Origin: Paenibacillus chibensis
GTDB taxonomy: Bacteria > Bacillota > Bacilli > Paenibacillales > Paenibacillaceae
NCBI RefSeq assembly: GCF_004001045.1
Contig: NZ_BIMK01000019.1
Coordinates: forward strand, 1 to 64,000
Direction of reading: 5' to 3'
DNA: 64,000 nucleotides
The notes beneath the pieces were generated by a model, which did not search any database, was not told where the DNA came from, and saw only the letters and a program-made list of their open reading frames with translations. Position 1 is the first letter of the stretch. The number at the start of each line of letters is the position of its first letter. Of this stretch, positions 27,901 through 36,076 are shown in pieces. Made by a program: the position numbers and the translations under genes.

Positions 27901-28679
27901 TTGATCTGGCCGGATGACGGCTCGATGTATGCGAGATTCCCCGGAGCCGTCGGCGGACTCGTGTCCCCTGCCGGTGCTTGGCCGTAAACCTCGAATTCGG
28001 ATACTTGCCCCGCAGGCCAGCCTGTGTTGGCGGTAAATACCAGCCGCACATATCTGGCGGAAGCCGCCGTGAAGCTGATCGTCACTTGGTTCCCGCTTGC
28101 CGGGTCAAAGGTATAGCTTGCCGAAGCCGACACATTCGTGAATGTTGAACCGTTACTGCTTCCTTGCACGCTGAGGGTCTGCGCACGCGTCTCCCAGCCG
28201 CTTGGCGGCAGTTTCAGGATAACCTTATTCACATCGTAGGAGCTGCCGAGATCCACCTGAAGCCACTGCGGAAAAGCATTATTATTGCTCTCCCAATAGG
28301 TGGACGCGTTGGAATCGCCCGCATTCGCAGCCACATAAGTCTGCGTATACGAGCTTGCGGTCATTGTTTTGCCTGCAGCCAGGTTGCCCGCTTCAACAGC
28401 GGCGACGACGGCGTCCGCAGACGTTGGTTTGGATCCGTCTTGGTTGGAAGCGCTGCCATTCTGCGGCGCTGCAGCGGGATCGGAACCCTCCTCTGTGCTT
28501 GCGGACGGCCCTTGCGTTTCCGGTGCCTGCCCCGGATCAGTAACGGCCGGAAGCGAGTCGACAGGCGCATTGGGGTCGGCAGCAGCCGTAACGGCGGAGA
28601 ATGGAATAAGGATCAGCATAAGAATGAGCAAATATACGGCAACCGATTTCTTCAAGGTTTGAGCTTTTTTTGCAGCCAT
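24920..28679 (-). pseudogene. GH87 alpha-1,3-glucanase / mycodextranase, multidomain, split by a frameshift
   Basis: The start ATG 28679 (AGGAGGT 6 bp upstream) opens a signal peptide and a Pro/Ser-rich spacer. Then come discoidin-like domain 1 (about 105-245), an FN3 domain (about 250-335) and discoidin-like domain 2 (about 345-460). The second frame continues PAANPDLTITGMSW with two CARDB domains, a YEAEDGTIGG carbohydrate-binding module, and a right-handed beta-helix catalytic domain. This has an Asp in FADGIN and a GDD pair 23-24 residues later, the spacing I recall for GH87 catalytic aspartates. The frame changes near 27300-27325. The last strand of discoidin domain 2 (the counterpart of QVSEFEVYG) is missing, which suggests a small deletion. 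The catalytic part could still be made only from an internal start, without a signal peptide. Confidence 0.85.
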
Positions 28680-29304
28680 ACTTGGACCTCCTGGTTTCAA
28701 ATATAGAGAGATGCACATATTTTCAGCCTAGTCTAGATGGTTATCCGGGATGAATGCATGTATCCGGTTGGCCGCGGCCAGCGCAAATATCGCCTCCTTT
28801 TGGGGATGCGTTTCAAACCGTAGCAGGGGCTTGAGCGAATGTCTGGGAAATCGGGTTGAAGGAATGAGAGTAAGTCTGCAAGAAGGATGGCTGGGAAAGT
28901 CAGGGAAGCCGCCTGAACCTTGAAACGCGGATGGATGATGCTGCCATGATGTGGACGGACTGCAGCACGCCCTGTAATATGGGGTCGATCAGGGCGTTTC
29001 TCTGGAGAATTAACGATGTGACAATACTATAAGCCAGGCCATGGGCTTTGACGATGCGCGTTCATACGATTTTCATGTCAGATGATATGTTCGACTAGAA
29101 ATGAATGGAAAATAATAAAGCAGGCTCGCCTCGTCATGGGGTATTTCCCATTAAAAAAGCTCCTGGGAATCGCCCCGGGAGCTACTATTATGCTCATTGT
29201 TCCTACACTTGCTATAGAGTCCGAGCTCACTCAGCATGGTCATTCTCTGCGCTTCAAAACGTTACGAGCATCGCCCGCTGCCTCCGCAGCAAAGAGCCGC
29301 TATA
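28680..29304. other. Gene-free region upstream of GH87
   Basis: About 625 bp with no convincing gene. It holds the GH87 RBS and presumably its promoter, plus a terminator-like hairpin at 29153-29182 belonging to the gene at 29305. Confidence 0.45.
29153..29182 (-). terminator. Terminator downstream of the DUF6953-like gene
   Basis: AGCTCCTGGG can fold back on CCCCGGGAGCT with one bulge. On the minus strand the hairpin is followed by TTTTTT. Confidence 0.6.
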
Positions 29305-29541
29305 CTACGTCCATGCCCACATAAAACCATCCCGGTCCCAGGCGATCCGACCGCCGTGCAGCTTCCGGAAAGCCTTTTTCACTTCTTTTTCCAGCGAGGC
29401 ATTCCCGTTCTCATTAACGAAAACAAATTCCTCTCCAAAATGCTCACGTACGTATGAAATGGCCTCGGTTTGATACAAAATGCCCTTGAACCTGATCTCC
29501 TGAACCATCCACTCCGCCACCTGCTGTGCCGTAAATGCCAT
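29305..29541 (-). CDS. Small DUF6953-like protein
   Basis: This protein of about 78 residues contains QQVAEWMVQEI, LYQTEAISYVREHFGEEFVF, NENGNASLEKEVKKAFRKL and a C-terminal WDRDGFMWAW. This is the pattern of a small winged-helix-like protein family (DUF6953) widespread in Bacillales and of unknown function. The frame extends 12 codons upstream to ATG 29577, but that ATG overlaps TATAAT (29576-29581), a likely -10 element. The internal ATG at 29541, behind GGAAGGGATC, is therefore preferred. Confidence 0.7.
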   Translation of the reverse strand: MAFTAQQVAEWMVQEIRFKGILYQTEAISYVREHFGEEFVFVNENGNASLEKEVKKAFRKLHGGRIAWDRDGFMWAWT

Positions 29542-29735
29542 CCGTGCATCGATCCCTTCCGTCTTTCGTCCACCCATTATAACAGATCAGACATGAAAAA
29601 CGATGACGACTACGCCTGATGACGGCCTAGAGAGGATGCAAGGACGATTCAGATACCCGTCACGGTAACAAGACAGTCCCCTGATCCTCGTATGCAATAG
29701 CAGTGCACCCAACCGGCTGCATAAGGAAGGTAACG

Positions 29736-31580
29736 TTAAATACTTACCTGCTCCAGCAGTAGTTTACGCGGCTGCATCAAGTACTCCCCTTGGATCCGCT
29801 CTGCACGCAGCTCGATGCTGTGTTCGCCAGCCTCAGGAAAATGCAGCTCTCCCAGCTCAAAGCGGTGGAACGCATACGGGCCGCCCGTCGATTGGACTTC
29901 AGCATTCAGCGTTTGACCTGACGCTTTCAGCATAAAGCAGCCCCCGCCCTCGTCGCCGCAGCCGTAATCCAGGTGCGCCGTAAAGGTGCAGGGTCCGGAT
30001 GTGCGTACGCTCCAAGCTGTATATTCCTGTTCATCCGTCCAATCCAGCAGGTTATCGCGGTTCTTTTTGCCGGTGTCATAACGAAGGGTTGAACCGTTGA
30101 TTTCGCTCTCGAAAACACCTAATTCATAGACCTTGGCTGCGCCCTCACCATTCATCAGCAGCCGGACGGGGCTGCCCTTCACAGGGCCGGAGCATTCCAC
30201 CGCCAGCACGTATGGTTTGCCGTCCGCATTCAGGCCGCTTAGCCCGTTCTCCGTCAAACGTACGATAAGATCGCTGCTTCCAAGCCATTCGAACGGCAAA
30301 TCATCTCCGCCTGCCAGCGGGTATATCCGCTCCACCCGGCTCAGCAGTCCAGGAACCACTAAATGCCCGTCTGCCGGCGGCTCAAATACATGCAGATACA
30401 GCGTCTGCCCTTTTAAGGTGCATCTGCCCCAGAAAGGCTTGGCGGTCGGAGAAGCCCCAGCGCTATATATGCCGTCTCCATTGACGCGAAGCCAGTCCCC
30501 CACCTCCAGCAGAATCTGCTCGGAAACCGGATCCCACTCGCCCGTGCCCGTAGGTCCGACATTGATGACCAGATTGCCGTTTTTGCTGACCACGTCAATG
30601 ATTTGACGGATGATCGAAACCGGGGATTTCCAGTTCGTATCGGACTTCTTATGCCCCCAGGAATCATTCAGCGTGATAATATTTTCCCAATCTTGGCGGA
30701 TGGTCCGCGTCTCCAGCTGATTATCCGAGGTGTTGGCGTAATCCCCAAGCGGACTTTTCCATACGCGGCTGTTTACGAGGCAGTCCTGTTGAAGGGCATG
30801 CACCGTGGTAAGGAACAGCTCGCCCTGCTCCCTCGTCAGCTTGCCGCCGCAGTCGAACCACATCAGTCCGACCTTGCCGTATTCCGTCAGCAGTTCTCGA
30901 ACCTGGGGAAGGGATTTGCGATGCAGGTAATGGTCAAAACGCGTGCGCTTGTCCTCGTCATGAATCCAGCTGTCCACGTCATCATAGGCGCCGATATTCC
31001 CCGGATAATCCCACGTATTTCCTTGCGAATCCGGATCATGCCAATCCATCGCATGCGAATAGTAAATGCCGAGCACGAGCCCTTCTTCGCGGCAGGCATC
31101 CTCCAGCTCCCGCAGCGGATCGCGGCCGAACGGGGTATGCCGTACGATGGAATAATCGGAAACCTTCGAATCGTACATGGCGAACCCGTCATGATGCTTG
31201 GCGGTAAAAATGATATATTTCAGTCCCGCCTGCTTGGCGGTACGAACCCATTGGCCGGCATCGAAAGCGGTCGGGTTGAACTGCTCCGCCATCTCCTCAT
31301 ACCCCTGCACCGGAATGCGGGCCCGCAGCATGAGATGCTCGCTGTACGACGCCTCCACCTCTTCGCCGTTCCAGACGCCCGCAGGTAGTGAATACGGCCC
31401 CCAATGAATAAACAGGCCGAGCCTGGCTTCCCGCCACCAAGCGATCCGCCGTTCATGAGCATCGTCATGCAAGGTCTCCGGCTTCTCCCTCAGCGCCTGC
31501 AGCGGGTCGTCCAGAAGGTTCTCTTCGGGCCTCCCTGCCTGCACGGAATCCGTTTTTTGCAAATCGGTCTGATCTCCCAT
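29736..31580 (-). CDS. GH29 alpha-L-fucosidase, cytoplasmic
   Basis: The 614-residue protein has the GH29 (beta/alpha)8 domain: RLGLFIHWGPYSLPAGVW, IIFTAKHHDGFAMYDS and LMWFDCGG, whose Asp (about residue 241) is the expected nucleophile. A C-terminal beta-sandwich follows (about 470-614). It removes terminal alpha-L-fucose with retention of configuration. It lacks a signal peptide, so it acts on imported oligosaccharides. It is the last gene of the minus-strand enzyme run and follows the GH88 gene after about 80 bp. Confidence 0.92.
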   Translation of the reverse strand: MGDQTDLQKTDSVQAGRPEENLLDDPLQALREKPETLHDDAHERRIAWWREARLGLFIHWGPYSLPAGVWNGEEVEASYSEHLMLRARIPVQGYEEMAEQFNPTAFDAGQWVRTAKQAGLKYIIFTAKHHDGFAMYDSKVSDYSIVRHTPFGRDPLRELEDACREEGLVLGIYYSHAMDWHDPDSQGNTWDYPGNIGAYDDVDSWIHDEDKRTRFDHYLHRKSLPQVRELLTEYGKVGLMWFDCGGKLTREQGELFLTTVHALQQDCLVNSRVWKSPLGDYANTSDNQLETRTIRQDWENIITLNDSWGHKKSDTNWKSPVSIIRQIIDVVSKNGNLVINVGPTGTGEWDPVSEQILLEVGDWLRVNGDGIYSAGASPTAKPFWGRCTLKGQTLYLHVFEPPADGHLVVPGLLSRVERIYPLAGGDDLPFEWLGSSDLIVRLTENGLSGLNADGKPYVLAVECSGPVKGSPVRLLMNGEGAAKVYELGVFESEINGSTLRYDTGKKNRDNLLDWTDEQEYTAWSVRTSGPCTFTAHLDYGCGDEGGGCFMLKASGQTLNAEVQSTGGPYAFHRFELGELHFPEAGEHSIELRAERIQGEYLMQPRKLLLEQVSI

Positions 31581-31661
31581 GATTCGTTCGAACCCCTTTC
31601 AATATCTAGTTCTATATCGACTTGGAGGAAGTGCCGAAACTCCGTTATTAGAGCCTGCATC

Positions 31662-32834
31662 TTACCAGAAACGGCGTGTCGAGCCGCGCAGCTTGGAGAC
31701 GGCCTCCACGAAAAAGTAATCGCCGTAAATAAGCGGTGTATCGATGTGCACTCCGCCCGGCAAATTCGAGGTTCCCGACAAAATCAGTCCTTCCTCATCC
31801 TCCCGGTCCCAAGCGCCGTAATTTTCATCCAGCGAGCGGATCAGGCGCGCGGCGGCCTCCAGGTACATTTGGCCTTCGCCCGCAGGCAGACAGCCTGCGA
31901 GCTCGATGAGTCCGCATGCCGCGCAGGCTGCGGCGGACGTATCCCGCGGGGTGTCCTCGTTTCGCGGCGCACGGAAGTCCCAATGCGGCACATCATCCTC
32001 GGGCAGATTCGCAAGGAAGAAATGGGCTGCCCGCTTGGAGCCGATCAAAAATGCTTCATTGCCCGTGTATTGATAGGAGAGCAGCATGCCGTATACGGTC
32101 CAGGCGCTGCCCCTTGCCCAAGCGGAATTCTCCGCATGGCCCTGACCGGCATCCGCGCCCAGCAGCTCGCCGGATTCCGGATCAAAGCGGAGAATGTGAT
32201 AGCTTGATCCGTCCGGACGCATGAAATGCTTCAGCACGGTATCCGCGTGAGCTTCGGCGATATGCCGAAAGCGCGGATCGTTTGTCGTCTCCGACGCCCA
32301 GTAGAGCAGCGGCAGATTCATCATCGTGTCGATGATGGACCAGCCGGCGCGGTTCAGGGTTTGCGTATCATGCCAAGCGCGGATGTAACGGCCCTTCAGG
32401 TTGAACCGGCTGGCGAGCTGGGAAGCCGCCATCAGTCCCCGCTCCTTCGAGCGCTCGTTGCCCGTGATGCGGTAGTTCGCCACGGAAGACAGCAGCCAAA
32501 TGAAGCCGGAATCATGATGCACGGCCAGCGTGTTCAGTGGCTCATCCAGCCGTGCTTCGCATTGCTCGGCAATCGCCTTCAGCTCGGGATGCCCCCCTTC
32601 CGCCGACAGATGCCACAGAATCCCCGGCCAGAAGCCGGCCGTCCACCAGGATACCCTCATGTCGTCGTATACGCCGTTCACCGAAGCATGCGGACAGCTG
32701 ACGCCGATCCGGCGGCTGGTCCGGCCGACCTTCCGCTCAATTTTTTTCCATAATCCATCCGCCCAGGATTGAACCGATGAAGATAGCTCCGCATGCCCGG
32801 ATTCAGCCGCCTGATTTACAATCTGTTCACTCAT
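31662..32834 (-). CDS. GH88 unsaturated glucuronyl hydrolase
   Basis: The 390-residue protein is an (alpha/alpha)6-barrel GH88 enzyme: SWWTAGFWPGILWHL, VHHDSGFIW with one expected catalytic Asp, NLAGRYIRAW-like loops and GQGHAENSAWARGSAW near the active site. GH88 enzymes hydrate the unsaturated uronic acid left at non-reducing ends by polysaccharide lyases. No signal peptide is seen. The start at 32834 is fixed by GGAGG 7-8 bp upstream. Its presence means a lyase must act on the same polymer; none is encoded here. Confidence 0.88.
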   Translation of the reverse strand: MSEQIVNQAAESGHAELSSSVQSWADGLWKKIERKVGRTSRRIGVSCPHASVNGVYDDMRVSWWTAGFWPGILWHLSAEGGHPELKAIAEQCEARLDEPLNTLAVHHDSGFIWLLSSVANYRITGNERSKERGLMAASQLASRFNLKGRYIRAWHDTQTLNRAGWSIIDTMMNLPLLYWASETTNDPRFRHIAEAHADTVLKHFMRPDGSSYHILRFDPESGELLGADAGQGHAENSAWARGSAWTVYGMLLSYQYTGNEAFLIGSKRAAHFFLANLPEDDVPHWDFRAPRNEDTPRDTSAAACAACGLIELAGCLPAGEGQMYLEAAARLIRSLDENYGAWDREDEEGLILSGTSNLPGGVHIDTPLIYGDYFFVEAVSKLRGSTRRFW

Positions 32835-32875
32835 TGTGTAATCCTCCTCTGTGTCCGAATTCCGTAATTCCGTAT

Positions 32876-35026
32876 CTATTCCTGCGGCAGACGAGTCTGT
32901 CCGAAACGCCAACCGGTAATGTTGTACCTGCAAGCCGGGCCGCCCTTCTCGGCCGTCCCCGTAAAGCCGCCGCCTTGGGCAATGGCGACACGGACCTTTA
33001 ACCAGCTGCCGCCGCCCTTTTCAAAATCAAAGGTTTCCCCGTCATCGTCATACAGCAGCCCTTCGCCCGGTTCGGTGCCAAAATGGACCATTTCAACCGG
33101 GATCTCCGTTTGTCCTTCAGGCACATGATCGAGCGCGGGCATCATCGGGATAATGGCACCCTCCCGCACGAACAGCGGCAGGCGCTCCAGCGGACAATCA
33201 ACATGCACAACCTGCCCGCCCGCATGCCGCGCGCCCGTCTCGGCTTCATACCAGACGCCGCCCGGCAAGAGGATGTCCCGGCCGGTTTCACCGGCAAACA
33301 ATGGCGCGACCAGAAGATCGCGTCCGATGCAGAACTGGTCATCCCATTCGCGCCCGGCCTGCTTGCCGTATGCTCCTTCCGCGGTATTAAATCCGCTTTC
33401 GGATTTCCCCGTACCGAAGGAGCTTCCTCCTGTTTCTTCCCGCTTGCCCTGCTCCTGCATTTCATCGGCCAGCACGAGCGGCATTGCTTGAAACGGCGGG
33501 ATCCCTTTCTCTTCGTATTCGGCAAAGACCGTATACAAGTAAGGAAGCAGGCGCATCCGCAGACGGATATAATGCCTGATAATGGCCTCCGCCTCCGGAT
33601 AGCTCCATGGCTTGACCCCGTCGCCCCACGCATTCAGCATGGCAAGCGGCGAGAAGCATACCGTCTGCATGCGTCTGATCCAATCCTCTACGCTATCGGC
33701 CCTGCGTACCTCCGGGCACCAGAGCAGCCCGGCAAACGAAGCATTGCACAGCGCCCTCACAAATTGGCGGTGATCATACAGATCCGAGTAGAGTACGTAC
33801 GGGAGGTTGGACGCGCCTGCATTCGAGGCGCGGACGAGCCCGTAGGTCCGCCGGTTCTTCCCGCGGTAAAGCCGGTCCGTCACATCCTGCAGCAGCAGTC
33901 CGTACAGCTGCCGCATTTGCTCCCCGTCATGTCCGGATGGAAATTCGGCATGCGCCGGGAACATCCAGGCGTTGCGCGTCAGCTCGCTGCCGTCGCATTC
34001 ATCCAGCTTGTACCCTGACACGCCCAGACTCACATGCTCACGCTCATGCTGATCCGCATAAAGCTTGCGGGCTGCTTCCAGGGTATAGTCGGGAGCCAAG
34101 CCGCCCCACACCGAGTAGCTGCCGGACAGCTCCCGCATACTGCCGTACAATGCCGACTCCGGCGAAACATACGGATGCTCCCACAGGTTGACTTGAAATC
34201 CGGCATCTCTCATTCTGCTCACAAAACCGGCCGGATCCGGATACCGGCCCCCATCCCATTCATACGTGACCGGATAGCTAGCCGAATGCCAGCCGGGCTC
34301 CAGCCCGATGACATCGCAGGGGATGCCGCGTGCCCGGAATTCCATGGCTTCCTGCTCCACCTCGGCATCCCGGAACAGCGTTGGCACGCGATGCCAAAAG
34401 CCCAGCCCCCAACGGGGCGGCAGGGTTCCTCCGCCGCAGAACAAATTGTAGCGCCGCACGACATCCTGCATTCCCGGCCCGGCGAACACATACACGTCCG
34501 CGCCTTCCTGCGGCAGGCGGATTTCCAGCCGATCCGAGACGGGCGTCGCCTTCCAGCCGCGGTCCGTGTTGCGGTCGCGCGCCTCCGCAGCGGCATCCTT
34601 ATGCTGACGCAGCGCCGAGCCGCAGTAGAAGGTGACGGCTCTGGCGCTGTCCACCAGTATGCCATACCCCCGCCCGCTGACGAGAAAAGGAACGGGCGCA
34701 TGGGTCTCGCCGGTATCCTGCTTCGGATCGCTGTTCACCCGCAAATAGCGGGTTCGTCCGCGCTGATTCATGTGCATGAACTGCAAACCCATGCCGTACA
34801 GCTCTTCACTCTCAGCCAGCGGCAGCGATAACAGACTGCCGCCTGCACGCAGTTCCCTAAGGTCGATTGTCTCGCCGCTTAAAGGTAGAGCGGCTTCAGG
34901 CAGCTCCTTCATCGCCTCCGTTCTGGGCCTGCGATTCAAGCAAGTCAACGGAGTCCATCCCCCGGGGCTGCCGATCGTCGTCTTCCATACCCCAGGCGCC
35001 GCTTGGTTCCAATCGATGTTCCGCAT
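32876..35026 (-). CDS. GH31 alpha-glycosidase, cytoplasmic
   Basis: This 716-residue GH31 enzyme shows the beta-sandwich ending in EELYGMGLQF and a (beta/alpha)8 barrel with PPRWGLGFWH. The nucleophile Asp is in GYKLDECDG (about residue 339), and a C-terminal beta-domain follows. Family members act on alpha-glucosides, alpha-xylosides or alpha-galactosides. The deviation from the common KxDFGE motif makes the substrate uncertain. No signal peptide. GAAGGAGGAC overlaps the upstream gene's end, so the two are translationally coupled. Confidence 0.88.
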   Translation of the reverse strand: MRNIDWNQAAPGVWKTTIGSPGGWTPLTCLNRRPRTEAMKELPEAALPLSGETIDLRELRAGGSLLSLPLAESEELYGMGLQFMHMNQRGRTRYLRVNSDPKQDTGETHAPVPFLVSGRGYGILVDSARAVTFYCGSALRQHKDAAAEARDRNTDRGWKATPVSDRLEIRLPQEGADVYVFAGPGMQDVVRRYNLFCGGGTLPPRWGLGFWHRVPTLFRDAEVEQEAMEFRARGIPCDVIGLEPGWHSASYPVTYEWDGGRYPDPAGFVSRMRDAGFQVNLWEHPYVSPESALYGSMRELSGSYSVWGGLAPDYTLEAARKLYADQHEREHVSLGVSGYKLDECDGSELTRNAWMFPAHAEFPSGHDGEQMRQLYGLLLQDVTDRLYRGKNRRTYGLVRASNAGASNLPYVLYSDLYDHRQFVRALCNASFAGLLWCPEVRRADSVEDWIRRMQTVCFSPLAMLNAWGDGVKPWSYPEAEAIIRHYIRLRMRLLPYLYTVFAEYEEKGIPPFQAMPLVLADEMQEQGKREETGGSSFGTGKSESGFNTAEGAYGKQAGREWDDQFCIGRDLLVAPLFAGETGRDILLPGGVWYEAETGARHAGGQVVHVDCPLERLPLFVREGAIIPMMPALDHVPEGQTEIPVEMVHFGTEPGEGLLYDDDGETFDFEKGGGSWLKVRVAIAQGGGFTGTAEKGGPACRYNITGWRFGQTRLPQE

Positions 35027-35029
35027 CGG

Positions 35030-36076
35030 TCAGTCCTCCTTCAAGCCGTCAACGTCCGCCGATAGCGGGATGACCATATTCCAAGTGTTTTCCGCGTGAT
35101 GGAAGCCTCCCGGACCATCGGCTACGGCTGCAAACATATGCGTCGGCCTGCCGTCCTGAAACAGCAAAAACGGCCTTTCAAAGCTGCCCATCACCCGCTC
35201 CTGCCCGTCGTCCCACAGGATCTTCCTTGAATAAGCTTTCCGGTGATCCGCAAGCTTCCATCCCGTGCCGTTGTCCGACACCGCCAGGATGCCTCCGTGC
35301 TTCTCGCCGCACAGATGTCCTTCCATATCCTTTGCGATCATCGCGTATCCGTGACCGGTCCGCCAAATAAACGGATCCTCCACATGCACATCCGGGGGAA
35401 ACAACGGCTGTTCGCTGATGACGCGGTAGCGTCCTTCCGCCCGGTCGGCCTCTGCCGCGCCGAGCGTCATTTTGCCGTACGTATGGCCTTCGTATTTCCG
35501 CGCCTTGTAGATCAGGAGCACCGAGCCATCTTCCCGGATGCACGGCGCGGGATTGGAGGTCAAATAACTATCAAATTTGCCCGGGCGAACGGGCAGAATC
35601 GGGGCATCCATCCGCTTCCAGGGGCCAAGGATACTGTCCGCCACCGCAAGACCGACACGTTTGGCCGCTCTGGCAGCGATCACCCGGCAATCGTCCATGT
35701 CGACCGTTTCCCCCGGCTCCGCTTCCGCAAACGGATGCGTCGAGCCCATGTAATAGAGCAGATATTGATCCCCCTGCCGGATGATATGCGGGTTATGGGT
35801 GCTGCGGCCGTCCCAATACTCGGCTCCGCGGGCCGGCAGCACGGTTTCCGCGTACGTGTACGGACCTTCCGGCGTATCCGAAACCGCCCGCACGATCTCG
35901 GAACGGATCAGCCAGCCCGGATGCATGGGAAGCCACTTGGGCCACCGCGAGGCGAACATATGGTAACGCCCGTCCTCACCGCGTACGACCGATCCGCACC
36001 ACACCCACCAATGCTCCATCCGGAAGCCGCCGCCAACCGGAGCGGGAAGCATACGGTCCATCAGCGACCAAGACAT
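35030..36076 (-). CDS. GH43-like five-bladed beta-propeller glycosidase
   Basis: The 348-residue protein has beta-propeller features: HWWVWCGSVVRGEDGRYHMF, STHNPHIIRQGDQYLLYYMG, TSNPAPCIREDGSVLLIYK and VHVEDPFIW. Such repeated blades, with acidic residues near each start, occur in GH43, GH32, GH117 and GH130-type enzymes. The exact family is unclear from sequence alone. No signal peptide. The stop of the preceding gene and this ATG are adjacent, and the end overlaps the GH31 ribosome binding site, so all three are tightly coupled. Confidence 0.7.
   Translation of the reverse strand: MSWSLMDRMLPAPVGGGFRMEHWWVWCGSVVRGEDGRYHMFASRWPKWLPMHPGWLIRSEIVRAVSDTPEGPYTYAETVLPARGAEYWDGRSTHNPHIIRQGDQYLLYYMGSTHPFAEAEPGETVDMDDCRVIAARAAKRVGLAVADSILGPWKRMDAPILPVRPGKFDSYLTSNPAPCIREDGSVLLIYKARKYEGHTYGKMTLGAAEADRAEGRYRVISEQPLFPPDVHVEDPFIWRTGHGYAMIAKDMEGHLCGEKHGGILAVSDNGTGWKLADHRKAYSRKILWDDGQERVMGSFERPFLLFQDGRPTHMFAAVADGPGGFHHAENTWNMVIPLSADVDGLKED

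Noticed and set aside
29577..29581. ATG at 29577 as the start of the DUF6953-like gene
   Set aside because: It overlaps a TATAAT element and has no RBS. The internal ATG at 29541 is better placed.
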